Shown here one piece after another: positions 25,858 through 34,207 of a stretch of DNA of 64,000 nucleotides; positions within the stretch are counted from its first letter, which is position 1; each line of letters opens with the position of its first letter. Origin of the DNA: Cellulomonas fimi. Lineage in GTDB: Bacteria > Actinomycetota > Actinomycetes > Actinomycetales > Cellulomonadaceae. The position numbers and the translations under genes were made by a program. The notes under the pieces are model-generated. The model saw nothing but the letters and a program-made list of their open reading frames with translations, was not told the DNA's origin and made no database searches. Location of the stretch: NCBI RefSeq assembly GCF_012952065.1, contig NZ_JABCJJ010000004.1, positions 123,668-187,667 of the forward strand. Direction: 5' to 3'.

Positions 25858-26002
25858 GCAACGACACGCCCATGCCCAGCGGTGGACGAGGCGCCCGCAC
25901 CGGCGGGCGGCGGTGCGTCGGCTCGGCACCGGCCGGTGCGCGGCCCCACGAGGAGGGTGCTGAACGTTCGAGCGGATTGGGAAACGGCATGTCTTCCGTT
26001 GC

Positions 26003-26434
26003 ATGATGGCCGCGATGAGTGCGGGAGCGGATCGGGTCCAGCGGCTTCGTGTGAGTCCGCTGTCGGTCCTGTGCGCTCTACTTCTCATCGTCGGCGTGAT
26101 CGCCCTCGTCCAGGTGTGCGTGCAGTCCGTCGGTGGAGGAGACCGGCCGGCGAGCGCGGCGTCGGTGAGTGTGCAGAACGACGCGATGGGCGTCGGCGTC
26201 GTTCCGGATGCCCCGGCCGCTGCCGACCCGCAGGGTGATCCCTCGAAGGCCCTGGGTGCGTGCCTGGTCGCGCTCACCGGCGTCGTGCTCGCGATCCTTG
26301 CCCGCCGCGCCCCTGAGCCACGGCTCCTCGTCCTGGCTCGGGTGGTGGTGCGCCGAGCCCGGGCGGTGGTGCGCGCGCTCCAGGCCCCGCTGATCGCCCT
26401 GACGCCGCACCGTCTCTGCGTCATTCGCACCTAG
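26003..26434 (+). CDS. Small membrane protein, DUF6153-like
   Basis: 143 residues starting MMAAMSAGADRV (ATG 26003, or 26006 or 26015). Two hydrophobic segments, at about 18-45 (LSVLCALLLIVGVIALVQVC) and 83-100 (ACLVALTGVVLAILARR), flank a polar loop with Asp and Pro; the tail is strongly basic. Proteins of this size and layout (DUF6153-like) are frequent next to DUF305, DUF3105 and copper genes in actinobacteria. No metal-binding motif is clear. It is divergent from the M23 gene and is followed by a hairpin. Confidence 0.5.
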   Translation: MMAAMSAGADRVQRLRVSPLSVLCALLLIVGVIALVQVCVQSVGGGDRPASAASVSVQNDAMGVGVVPDAPAAADPQGDPSKALGACLVALTGVVLAILARRAPEPRLLVLARVVVRRARAVVRALQAPLIALTPHRLCVIRT

Positions 26435-26467
26435 AAGTCGCGCCGCCGTGACGGTCGGCCGCCGACC

Positions 26468-26487
26468 GGCGCGCATCTGTGCGCGCC
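26468..26487. terminator. Hairpin after the small membrane protein gene
   Basis: GGCGCGCA and TGCGCGCC form a perfect 8-base stem with a 4-base loop, 34 bases after the stop at 26434. Confidence 0.5.
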
Positions 26488-26614
26488 GTACCTCCTCGCT
26501 CTAGCCACCGGGCTGCCTCCTACCAGGTCCGTCGGCCGGAACCGGGGAGCATCCCTTACGCCCCGTCGAGACCCTGACCACGGGATCGGCACGCCTCGCC
26601 CAAGGACCGACGCC

Positions 26615-26880
26615 ATGACCTCGCTCAATTCGCCGCGGCTCCCGCGCCGCGCTCGTACGGGGCCTGATCGCGATCTGTCTTCTCCACGTGCTCGGTGGTT
26701 GCGGCTCCGCGCAGATGACGCAGGACGCCGGATCGTGAGCGGCGGCGAAGCCGGATACATCTCCGGTGACGGCTCCGTGACGTCGCCGGTACGCCGGTCG
26801 ACACCGTCGACCGGGCTGGCGACGTGGTCGTGATGAACACCGCGTACGCCGCGTGTCCACCGCGCCGCGGCGCCGTCGCA
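26615..26880 (+). pseudogene. Decayed TlpA/ResA-like lipoprotein thioredoxin (5' part only)
   Basis: Three successive frames give recognisable pieces in the right order. From ATG 26615 comes a basic N-terminus (MTSLNSPRLPRRART). After the G-run at 26659-26662, a shifted frame gives GLIAICLLHVLGGCGSAQ, a lipoprotein signal with an LGGC lipobox. The first frame resumes with GEAGYISGDGSVT, the usual TlpA pre-domain. From 26782 a third frame gives AGTPVDTVDRAGDVVVMNTA followed by YAACPPRR, the thioredoxin active-site strand in which CPPC has become CPPR. Nothing downstream of that is left before the DUF3105 ribosome binding site. The intact protein would have been an extracytoplasmic thiol-disulfide reductase. 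Confidence 0.7.
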
Positions 26881-26904
26881 TTTCCCACCACCGAGGAGAA
26901 GTAC

Positions 26905-27543
26905 ATGACCAGCCGCGAGCAACGAGCCGCAGACCGGGCCGCCAACCTGGCCAAGGTCCGCGCCGCGCAGGCGCGCACCCAACGGCGGCAGAAGGCCGTG
27001 ATCATCGGTGGGGCTCTCGCCGCCGGTCTCGGCCTGGGCGTGGCGGCCGCGCTCGCCGTCGCGCGAGACATCGAGAGCCAGGCCGCGAGCGAGGCGCTCA
27101 CGGAGGGGTCCATCGACGGCGTCGTCCAGTTCGAGGGGCTGTCCCAGGAGCACGTGCCCGGGCCGGTCGAGTACGAGCAGTCCCCACCTGCGGGAGGTCA
27201 GCACGCCGGCGTCTGGGTCAACTGTGGTGTGTACACCGCCCCGATCCCGAACGAGCAGGCCGTCCACTCCCTCGAGCACGGCGCCGTCTGGCTCACCTAC
27301 AGTCCCGAGCTGGCGCCCGAAGGACGTGAGACGTTGACCTCGGCCGCGGAGAAGGCGAGCTATGCGCTGCTCAGCCCGGTGGCCGATCTTCCGGTTCCGG
27401 TCGTCGCCAGCGCGTGGGGCGTCCAGCTCACCCTCGACGACCCCAGCGACCCGCGCCTCGAGCAGTTCCTGCAGAAGTACCTGCAAGGTGAGCAGACTCC
27501 GGAACCCGGCGCACCGTGCACCGGGGGAGTGGACCCGACATGA
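26905..27543 (+). CDS. DUF3105 family membrane-anchored protein
   Basis: 212 residues from ATG 26905, preceded by CCGAGGAGAAGTAC. A basic N-terminal region precedes a single membrane anchor (VIIGGALAAGLGLGVAAALA, residues 32-51). The outer domain carries the family blocks GPVEYEQSPPAGGQHAGVW, NCGVY and VHSLEHGAVWLTY, with His residues and paired Cys that could bind metal or a disulfide. The function is not established. Genes of this family are common beside DUF305 proteins and copper genes in actinobacteria. The stop codon overlaps the ATG of the DUF305 gene. Confidence 0.85.
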   Translation: MTSREQRAADRAANLAKVRAAQARTQRRQKAVIIGGALAAGLGLGVAAALAVARDIESQAASEALTEGSIDGVVQFEGLSQEHVPGPVEYEQSPPAGGQHAGVWVNCGVYTAPIPNEQAVHSLEHGAVWLTYSPELAPEGRETLTSAAEKASYALLSPVADLPVPVVASAWGVQLTLDDPSDPRLEQFLQKYLQGEQTPEPGAPCTGGVDPT

Positions 27544-28247
27544 CGCGCGCCAGGACGACCTCCCGGGCTGCCCTCGCCGCGATCCTGGTCCTGGCGATCG
27601 CGGTGGCCGCCGTCATCGGGGTACTCGCGGGCATGCGCCTCGCTGCGCCTCCCCAGGCGGCTCCACAAGAGGGCTCGGTGGAGGCCGGATTCGCTCGGGA
27701 CATGCAGGCCCACCACAGCCAGGCGGTGGAGATGTCGATGCTCGTCCTGGAACGCACCCAGGATCCGGAGGTGCGCACCCTGGCCAGTGACGTCCTGCTG
27801 ACCCAGCAGCAGCAGGCGGGGCAGATGTACGGGTGGCTGGATCAGTGGAACCTGCCGCAAAGCTCCACGGAGCCTGCGATGGCCTGGATGGATGACGCCG
27901 CGGGCGGCATGTCCGGGATGACCCATGGGTCCGCCGCCGACGACGCCACCCCCGCTGGTGGGGCCGACCGGATGCCGGGCATGGCCAGCAGCGACGACCT
28001 GGCACGGCTGCGGGCCGCCACGGGACCCGACGCCGACCGGCTCTACCTGGCGCTCATGATCCCGCACCACGAAGGCGGCGTGCTCATGGCACAGGTCGCC
28101 GCCGACGAGGCGAGCGATGCGGAGACCCGGCGTCTGGCCCAGACCATCGTGGCGGCGCAGACTGCTGAGCTCACGGTGCTTCAGACGATGCTCGAGGCCC
28201 GCACCGAGCCGGCCAGTGCCACCCAGCCCCCCGAACCAGCCAACTGA
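27540..28247 (+). CDS. DUF305 family exported protein
   Basis: 235 residues; ATG 27540 overlaps the stop of DUF3105 (ATGA) and follows GGGGGAG. There is an N-terminal anchor (residues 10-33), then two copies of the family signature: DMQAHHSQAVEMSMLVL and ALMIPHHEGGVLMAQVA. Each copy begins a four-helix-bundle half with conserved His-His, and the linker is Met-rich (GGMSGMTHG, RMPGMA). The His and Met residues suggest copper handling outside the membrane, in line with the many copper-associated DUF305 genes, but this is inference. Confidence 0.88.
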   Translation: MTRARTTSRAALAAILVLAIAVAAVIGVLAGMRLAAPPQAAPQEGSVEAGFARDMQAHHSQAVEMSMLVLERTQDPEVRTLASDVLLTQQQQAGQMYGWLDQWNLPQSSTEPAMAWMDDAAGGMSGMTHGSAADDATPAGGADRMPGMASSDDLARLRAATGPDADRLYLALMIPHHEGGVLMAQVAADEASDAETRRLAQTIVAAQTAELTVLQTMLEARTEPASATQPPEPAN

Positions 28248-28359
28248 GGAGCGGCAGTTGATCACGCGTCAGGTCTCCCGGCGATCCACCACAGATGGCG
28301 GCCGCCGGCGACATGCGGTGCCGGCCATTCGGCCCCCGGACTGAGCGGGGGAGACCTTC

Positions 28360-29337
28360 ATGGACACTCCCGAGATCACCGGCCCCGTGTGGATACCCAC
28401 CGCACCGCCTTCGATCGAGACGTTCCTGGCACCCACCCTCCAGCCCGTGCCGATCCTGCCGGTCCTCGCGCTCCTGCTGGCCGCCGCGTACCTGACCGGA
28501 GCGGTGCGGCTCTGGGTCGACGGGCGGCGCTGGCCCGTGGGTGCCACGCTCTCGTTCCTCCTGGGATGCGCCGTCATCGTCGTCGTCATGGGCGCGGGCA
28601 TCGAGGGCTACGGCTACCGGTTGTTCTCGGTCTTCATGTTCCAGCAGCTCACCTTGATGATGGCCGTTCCGCCGTTGCTGGTTCTCGGACGGCCCGGGAC
28701 GCTGCTCCTGCGAGCCATGCCCCACAACGCGGCAGGGCGAGCTGGGTTCGCCATCGCCCGGTGGGGTCTGCGCTCCGGCGCGGGCCGCATCGCGCTGCAC
28801 CCCGGGCTGACCATTCCGCTCTTCCTCTTCTGCTTCTACGTGATCTACCTGGGCGGGGCGGCGAGCTCCCTCCTGGGCAGCTGGCTCGGTCACGTCTCCC
28901 TCGAGATCGTGTTCCTGGTCGGCGGCCTGCTGTTCACCATCCCGCTGCTGTCCACCGATCCGTTGCCGGTGCGCCTGGGGCACGCGGGCCGCGCGATCGA
29001 CCTGCTGCTCGAGATGCCGCTGCACGCCTTCTTCGGTGTCATCCTCATGATGGCCACCACCCCCTTGGTGGCTGTCTTCGCCGCTCCGCCCGGGTCGTGG
29101 GCGGTCGATCCGATCACGGACCAGAGCATCGCGGGTGCTCTCGCCTGGTCGTACGGCGAGCTGCCAGGTCTGCTCATCGCCCTGACGATCATGGTCCGGT
29201 GGCAGCGGGACGACACGCGTCGCGCCGCGGCCGCCGACCGAGAGATCGACCTGCACGGGGACCCCGCCCTCGACGCGTACAACGCGCGCCTGGCCCAGCT
29301 GCACCGAGGCGACGGCGAGCCGCGCGGGCGTCCCTAG
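28360..29337 (+). CDS. CtaG-like cytochrome c oxidase assembly factor (caa3_CtaG family)
   Basis: 325 residues with eight or nine membrane segments. GAGIEGYGYRLFSVFMFQQL, then PPLLVLGRP, HPGLTIPLFLFCFYVIYL and PLHAFFGVILMM mark the caa3_CtaG family, whose Bacillus member is needed to assemble cytochrome caa3 and its copper centre. The usual family motif contains SxHMxQH; here it is replaced by SVFMFQQ, so two expected His residues are absent. That suggests an altered role. GGGGGAGACCTTC precedes the start. It belongs with DUF3105 and DUF305 on the plus strand and converges with cydC. Confidence 0.8.
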   Translation: MDTPEITGPVWIPTAPPSIETFLAPTLQPVPILPVLALLLAAAYLTGAVRLWVDGRRWPVGATLSFLLGCAVIVVVMGAGIEGYGYRLFSVFMFQQLTLMMAVPPLLVLGRPGTLLLRAMPHNAAGRAGFAIARWGLRSGAGRIALHPGLTIPLFLFCFYVIYLGGAASSLLGSWLGHVSLEIVFLVGGLLFTIPLLSTDPLPVRLGHAGRAIDLLLEMPLHAFFGVILMMATTPLVAVFAAPPGSWAVDPITDQSIAGALAWSYGELPGLLIALTIMVRWQRDDTRRAAAADREIDLHGDPALDAYNARLAQLHRGDGEPRGRP

Positions 29338-29355
29338 CCGCCGCTCGGTGGGGCC

Positions 29356-31323
29356 TCAGGGGCCGACATGCCGAAGGCTGGGCTGCGCGTGCCCGTGCGG
29401 TCGGCGGCTTTCCTGCTCGAGGGCCCACCGGTAGGCCGGCACGGTAGCCAGGAGCTCGGCGTGCGTGCCGCGTGCGAGGACCCGCGCGGGGGCCTTCGGC
29501 GACGGGACGTCGGCCGCCTGCCGCTCCGGGTGGCCGAGGAGGAGGATCTCGTCCGCGTGGTGCAGACCCGTGAGCCGGTGAGTGGCCAGGACCACGCCGC
29601 GGGGGGAGGCCCGGTGATCCCCGGTCGGTTCCCCGGGTGCCGGGCGTCCGGCCCGCAGCAGGTCCTCCATCAGCCGGTCTGCGGTTGCCGGGTCGAGGTG
29701 CTCTCCGGGTTCGTCGAGAAGCAGTACTCGGGCGGGGCTGGCCAGGGCGCGGGCGAGAAGCAGACGGCGCCGTTCGCCGCCGGAGACGGATGACCCGTCC
29801 GCTCCCACCACGGTGGCGAGCCCGGCGGGTAGCCCGGCAAGCCACTCCCGCAGGCCGGCCCGGTCGAGCAGCGCGACCGCTTCGGCCTCCGTGACATCGC
29901 CGCGGGCGACGCGCAGGTTTTCCAGCACCGTGGTCTCGAACACGTGAGCGTCTTCGGCGGTGAAGATCACGTGCTCGCTGAGCGGTCCGCGTCCCATGCC
30001 CCATACCGGCGTCCTGGACAGTGTCGCGGTGCCGTCCTTCGGGGGCAGCAGCCCGGCGAGAGTGAGCAGCAACGTGGTCTTGCCGACCCCGCTCGGGCCG
30101 ACGACGGCGATGGAACGACCCGGAGTGACGTCCAGGCGCACGCCTGCGGCGAGGACGGGCCCCTCGGGCCAGCCGATCGCGAGGTCGCGGGCGGCCAGGT
30201 GGGGGCCCGGATCGACCGTGAGCGATCTGGCCCGGCCGGTCAGCGGCGCAGCGGTCGCACTGGTCGCACCGGTCGCGGCCGGAACCGTCCGGGCGGCGGC
30301 CGCGTCGAGCAGGTCGATGATCCGGACCGCCGAGCCGGCGGAGCGGATCAGCTGGACGGCTGCGGGGCCCAGGAGTGCGGTGCCCTCGAAGGCGGCAAGC
30401 GGGGTGAGCACGACGACGGCGAGCTCCACCTGCTCCATCGTCCCGGCGACCGTGGCGGGGATTCCGAGCGCGAGCGCCGCGAGGACGGCCACCCCCATGG
30501 CCACGACGTCGACGCCGGCGGCCAGAGCGTCGGGGCGCGCTGCGGCGTCCTTCGCGCTGGCGAGCGACGCCTCGGTGCCGCGCAGCGATGTGATGACTTG
30601 GCTCACCCTGTTCGAGACGGTCAGTTCCGCGGCTCCGTCGACCAGGGTCATGGCCGTGGCGCCCAGTTCTCCTCGGGCCTGGGTCTGCGCGTGCTCGGAC
30701 AACCGGGCGGACCGCATGCTGAGCCACGGTCCCACCAGTCCCGCCGATGCCAGACAGACGGCGAGCACGGCGCCGATGCCGAGGTGGAGCCAGCCGACGA
30801 GCACGACCGAACCGACGCCCACGACGGCAGCGACGGCGGCCGGGAGCAGCGCTCGGACGACCACGTCGCCGACCGCGTCCACGTCGGCACCGGTCCTGAC
30901 CAGGAGGTCGCCCCTCTTCACGCCCGCGAGGCCGTCCGGCCGACCGTCCGCCAGCGTGCGGTACAGACCCTCACGCAGGGTCGCCATGCCGCGGAGCGCG
31001 ACCCGGTGGGAGGCGAGCCGCTCGAGGTAGCGCAGCAGCGCTCGGGAGATCCCGAACGTCCGCACCGCCACCGAGGCGACGGACAGCGCGAGGACCGACG
31101 GCATCTGGGACGCCCGGGCGATCAACCAGGCGGCGGTCGCGGACAGCGCCACGGCGCTGCCCAGAGCCGCACTCCCGGCCAGGACCGCCCACAAGAACCC
31201 GCGCCGGTCGAGATCGAGCAGCGCGACCGCGCGGCGCAGGGCCCGGCGCTCGGCGGCGGGCAGCGTGCGACCGAGGGTCGGTGGCCGCAGGTCCGGGCGG
31301 GCGGCGGCGCGCGGGCTGGTCAT
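29356..31323 (-). CDS. cydC: Thiol reductant ABC exporter subunit CydC
   Basis: 655 residues. A six-helix transmembrane domain (about 40-340) contains a typical heterodimeric export pattern. The nucleotide-binding domain has Walker A GPSGVGKTT, signature VSGGERRRLLLARALA, Walker B RVLLLDEPGEHLD and an H-loop in VVLATHRLTG. With CydD it exports cysteine/glutathione-type thiols needed to mature cytochrome bd. Its ATG overlaps the cydD stop (ATGA). The signature and Walker B are intact, so this half-site is expected to be catalytic. It is the last gene of the cydABDC operon. Confidence 0.93.
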   Translation of the reverse strand: MTSPRAAARPDLRPPTLGRTLPAAERRALRRAVALLDLDRRGFLWAVLAGSAALGSAVALSATAAWLIARASQMPSVLALSVASVAVRTFGISRALLRYLERLASHRVALRGMATLREGLYRTLADGRPDGLAGVKRGDLLVRTGADVDAVGDVVVRALLPAAVAAVVGVGSVVLVGWLHLGIGAVLAVCLASAGLVGPWLSMRSARLSEHAQTQARGELGATAMTLVDGAAELTVSNRVSQVITSLRGTEASLASAKDAAARPDALAAGVDVVAMGVAVLAALALGIPATVAGTMEQVELAVVVLTPLAAFEGTALLGPAAVQLIRSAGSAVRIIDLLDAAAARTVPAATGATSATAAPLTGRARSLTVDPGPHLAARDLAIGWPEGPVLAAGVRLDVTPGRSIAVVGPSGVGKTTLLLTLAGLLPPKDGTATLSRTPVWGMGRGPLSEHVIFTAEDAHVFETTVLENLRVARGDVTEAEAVALLDRAGLREWLAGLPAGLATVVGADGSSVSGGERRRLLLARALASPARVLLLDEPGEHLDPATADRLMEDLLRAGRPAPGEPTGDHRASPRGVVLATHRLTGLHHADEILLLGHPERQAADVPSPKAPARVLARGTHAELLATVPAYRWALEQESRRPHGHAQPSLRHVGP

Positions 31324-33071
31324 GGAACTGCCCCCACCGGCCTGGGAGCCCGACCGGCCGCCGCGCTGCGACAAGGCTGCGGGGCCACGGTGACGACGTC
31401 GTCGGCGAGGGCGATCGCGGCCGCGCGGTGGGCGATGAGCAGCACCGTGCGCCCGTCGGCACGAAGTCGGGCCACCGCGTCGAGCACCTGCCGCTCGGCC
31501 GTCGCGTCGAGGTGGGCGGTGGGTTCGTCGAGGACCACCAGGGGCTCTTCGCCGAGGAGCGCGCGGGTCAGGGCCATCCGCTGGCGTTGACCGACGGACA
31601 GCCCCACGCCGCCCTGCCCCAGGAGGGTGTCCCACCCGTCCGGCAGCGAGGCGACGACGCGATCGAAGCCGGTCGCGCGCGCGGCGGCGTCGGTGCGGTG
31701 GTCGATCGTGGTGTCGGCGGAGCCCAGGACGTTCTCGCGCACGGTGCCGGGCACGATCACCGGCCGCTGGGGTACCCACGCCACCTGGGCGTTCCACGAC
31801 CCCGGGTCGACCTCGGTGAGCTCGAGGTCGCTCGGGGCGGGTACCGGTGCGTCGTCGTCGGCGCCGTCGCCGCGCCGTGCCGGCATCAGCGTGACGCGTC
31901 CGGAGTCGGGTCGCACGAGACCGAGGACGACCAGCGCTGCCGTCGTCTTCCCGGCGCCCGAGGGGCCGACCAAGGCCACCACGGCGCCCGGGCGCAGCCG
32001 GGCGGTCAGCCGCCACGGTGCGTGCGCGCCGCGTCCGGGAGCCACCACGGTGACCTCGTGGAGCACGATGTCGGTGCTGCGCAGGTCCGGTGCGGGGCGG
32101 GTGCCGCGCACCGGGAGGGGACGCTCCAGGATGGCGAAGGCCTGGTCGGCGGCGGCGATGCCGTTGGCGGAGGCGTGGAACTGGGAGCCGACCTCGCGCA
32201 GCGGTTTGTAGATCTCTGGGGCGAGCATCAGCACCGCGAGGCCGGTGGTCAGGTCCAGGTTGCCCGCGACCAGGCGCGTTCCGATCACCACGGCCACCAG
32301 CGCGACGGAGATGGAGGCGAGGAACTCCAGCACCGCACCGGACAGGAACGCGATCTTCAGGGTGCCCATCGTGGTGCGGGTGTACGCACGACCCAGCTCG
32401 CCGACGCGGTGCGCCGGCCCGTGCTCCCGTCCCAGTGCCTTCAGGGTGCTCAGGCCGGCGAGCAGGTCGAGCAGCTGGGCGCCGAGGCGCTGCATGGTCC
32501 GGAGCCTGTCGGCGGCGACCCGAGCGGTGAGCACCCCGATGAGCCACATGAAGACCGGGATGAGCGGGAGCGTGACCGTGATGATCAGGGCGGAGATGAG
32601 ATCGAGGCTGAGCACGACGGCCAGCGCCGCCGGGGTCACGGTGGCGGCCAGCAGGAGCTGGGGGAGGTAGCGCACGAAGTACGGTTCCAGGTCGTCCAGG
32701 CCCCGGGTGGCCAAGGTGACGACCTGTGGTCCGTGACCGTCCGCGAGCCAGCGGGGGCCGTGCTGCACGGCGCGGGTGAGCACGTGTTCGCGCAGGTCCG
32801 CGATGACGTCACGAGCGGCGCGATGCGCGTAGGACTCCTGAACCACGAGCGTCACGCACCGCGCCGCGACCACGACGGCGAGCCACCCGACCAGGTGATC
32901 CACCTCGGACCATCCTGCGCGTCCTTCGACGACAGGGGAGACCGCCCAGGCGATCAACAGGGCCTGGGCCACCACGAGCACCGCGGTCGTCAGACCGCCG
33001 ACCGCGGTGAGGGCGATGTAGGCCCGCGCCGGTCGGGCGTGGCGCAGGAGGCGGGGGTCGAGCGGTCGCAA
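31320..33071 (-). CDS. cydD: Thiol reductant ABC exporter subunit CydD
   Basis: 583 residues from TTG 33071, one base after the cydB stop. The transmembrane domain (1-310) includes LIPVFMWLIGVLTARVAADR and LDLLAGLSTLKALGRE, conserved in CydD. The nucleotide-binding domain has Walker A GPSGAGKTTA, signature LSVGQRQRMALTRALL and Walker B PLVVLDEPTAHLD. The TTG start and tight spacing imply translational coupling to cydB. It works as a heterodimer with CydC. Confidence 0.94.
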   Translation of the reverse strand: MRPLDPRLLRHARPARAYIALTAVGGLTTAVLVVAQALLIAWAVSPVVEGRAGWSEVDHLVGWLAVVVAARCVTLVVQESYAHRAARDVIADLREHVLTRAVQHGPRWLADGHGPQVVTLATRGLDDLEPYFVRYLPQLLLAATVTPAALAVVLSLDLISALIITVTLPLIPVFMWLIGVLTARVAADRLRTMQRLGAQLLDLLAGLSTLKALGREHGPAHRVGELGRAYTRTTMGTLKIAFLSGAVLEFLASISVALVAVVIGTRLVAGNLDLTTGLAVLMLAPEIYKPLREVGSQFHASANGIAAADQAFAILERPLPVRGTRPAPDLRSTDIVLHEVTVVAPGRGAHAPWRLTARLRPGAVVALVGPSGAGKTTAALVVLGLVRPDSGRVTLMPARRGDGADDDAPVPAPSDLELTEVDPGSWNAQVAWVPQRPVIVPGTVRENVLGSADTTIDHRTDAAARATGFDRVVASLPDGWDTLLGQGGVGLSVGQRQRMALTRALLGEEPLVVLDEPTAHLDATAERQVLDAVARLRADGRTVLLIAHRAAAIALADDVVTVAPQPCRSAAAGRAPRPVGAVP

Positions 33072-33072
33072 C

Positions 33073-34140
33073 TCAGCCGGCCACGGGCGAGGAGTGCTCG
33101 TGGTCGCGGATCCGGGTGGGGTGCAGGCCTTCGTCGGCGCCGATGTGGTCGGTGATGAGCCGCTTGCGGAACACCCAGTACGTCCAGCCCTGGTAGAGCA
33201 GGACGACCGGGACGAGCAGGAGCGCGACGAAGCTCATCACGGTGAGGGTCGCAGCTGAGGACGCGGCGTCCCGGATGCTCAAGGACCAGGACGGGTCGAG
33301 GGACGACGGCATCGCGTCGGGGAACATGATGCTGAAGACGACCGTGACGGTAGCCGCGATCGCGACGGCGTTGAACGTGAAGGCCCAGCCCTCACGTCGT
33401 GCCCGCGACGCCGCCAGGACGCCCCCGAGGCTGAGCAGCGCCACGCCCAGCGGGATCCACGAGAAGACGTTGGTCGAGAAGACCAGCTGCGCCCACAGCG
33501 ACCAGCCGCCGGCGACGAGGAGGGAGAGCACCGACATGCGGGCGGCGAGCCGTCCGGCCCGCAGGCGCACGTCGCCACCGGTCTTCAGCGCCAGGAAGAC
33601 GGCGCCGTGGGTCAGGAACAGTGACGCGGTCGCCAACGCGCCCAGCAGCGTGAACGGTGTGAACAGCGACATGAGCCCGCCGGTGAGCTGGTGCGAGCCG
33701 TCGACGATCCGGATCTCCATGCCTTGGGCGAAGTTGGCGAACACGAAGCCCCACAGCAGACCCGGCACCCACGCCCCGGCGGTGTGGCCCCAGTCGGCCC
33801 GACTGCGCCAGCGCGGGTCGTCGATCTTTCCGCGCCACTCGATCGCGCACACGCGCACGATGAGCGACAGCAGGATCGCCAGGATGGGCCCGTAGAACCC
33901 GGAGAACATCGTCGCGTACCAGTTCGGGAACGCGGCGAACGTGGCGCCGACCGCGGTGATCAGCCACACCTCGTTCCCGTCCCACACCGGGCCGATCGTG
34001 CCCAGCAGCACCCGCCGCTCCTTCTCGTCGCGGGCGAAGGGCTTGAGCAGCATACCCACGCCGAAGTCGAAGCCCTCGAGCACGAAGTAGCCGGTCCACA
34101 GGACCGCGATGATGAGGAACCACAGGAGTGGAAGATCCAT
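33073..34140 (-). CDS. cydB: Cytochrome bd ubiquinol/menaquinol oxidase subunit II
   Basis: 355 residues with eight or nine membrane segments. The family-defining LWFLIIAVLWTGYFVLEGFD at the N-terminus and GTIGPVWDGNEVWLITAVGA are both present. It is the non-haem-bearing partner of CydA in a copper-free terminal oxidase with high oxygen affinity. It lies 67 bases downstream of cydA. The Arg/His-rich C-terminus (HPTRIRDHEH) is normal for actinobacterial forms. Confidence 0.96.
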   Translation of the reverse strand: MDLPLLWFLIIAVLWTGYFVLEGFDFGVGMLLKPFARDEKERRVLLGTIGPVWDGNEVWLITAVGATFAAFPNWYATMFSGFYGPILAILLSLIVRVCAIEWRGKIDDPRWRSRADWGHTAGAWVPGLLWGFVFANFAQGMEIRIVDGSHQLTGGLMSLFTPFTLLGALATASLFLTHGAVFLALKTGGDVRLRAGRLAARMSVLSLLVAGGWSLWAQLVFSTNVFSWIPLGVALLSLGGVLAASRARREGWAFTFNAVAIAATVTVVFSIMFPDAMPSSLDPSWSLSIRDAASSAATLTVMSFVALLLVPVVLLYQGWTYWVFRKRLITDHIGADEGLHPTRIRDHEHSSPVAG

Positions 34141-34207
34141 GTCGCGACTCCAGATTGGCGGTTGCGGCCGCTTCCGGCAGCCACGGTGGGAAAAGTGTCG
34201 TCTGCGC

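Noticed and set aside
24304..26238. Plus-strand frame of about 640 codons across the M23 gene
   Set aside because: Antisense of the coiled-coil peptidase; repeated Gly/Leu/Asp patterns come from the heptad repeats on the other strand.
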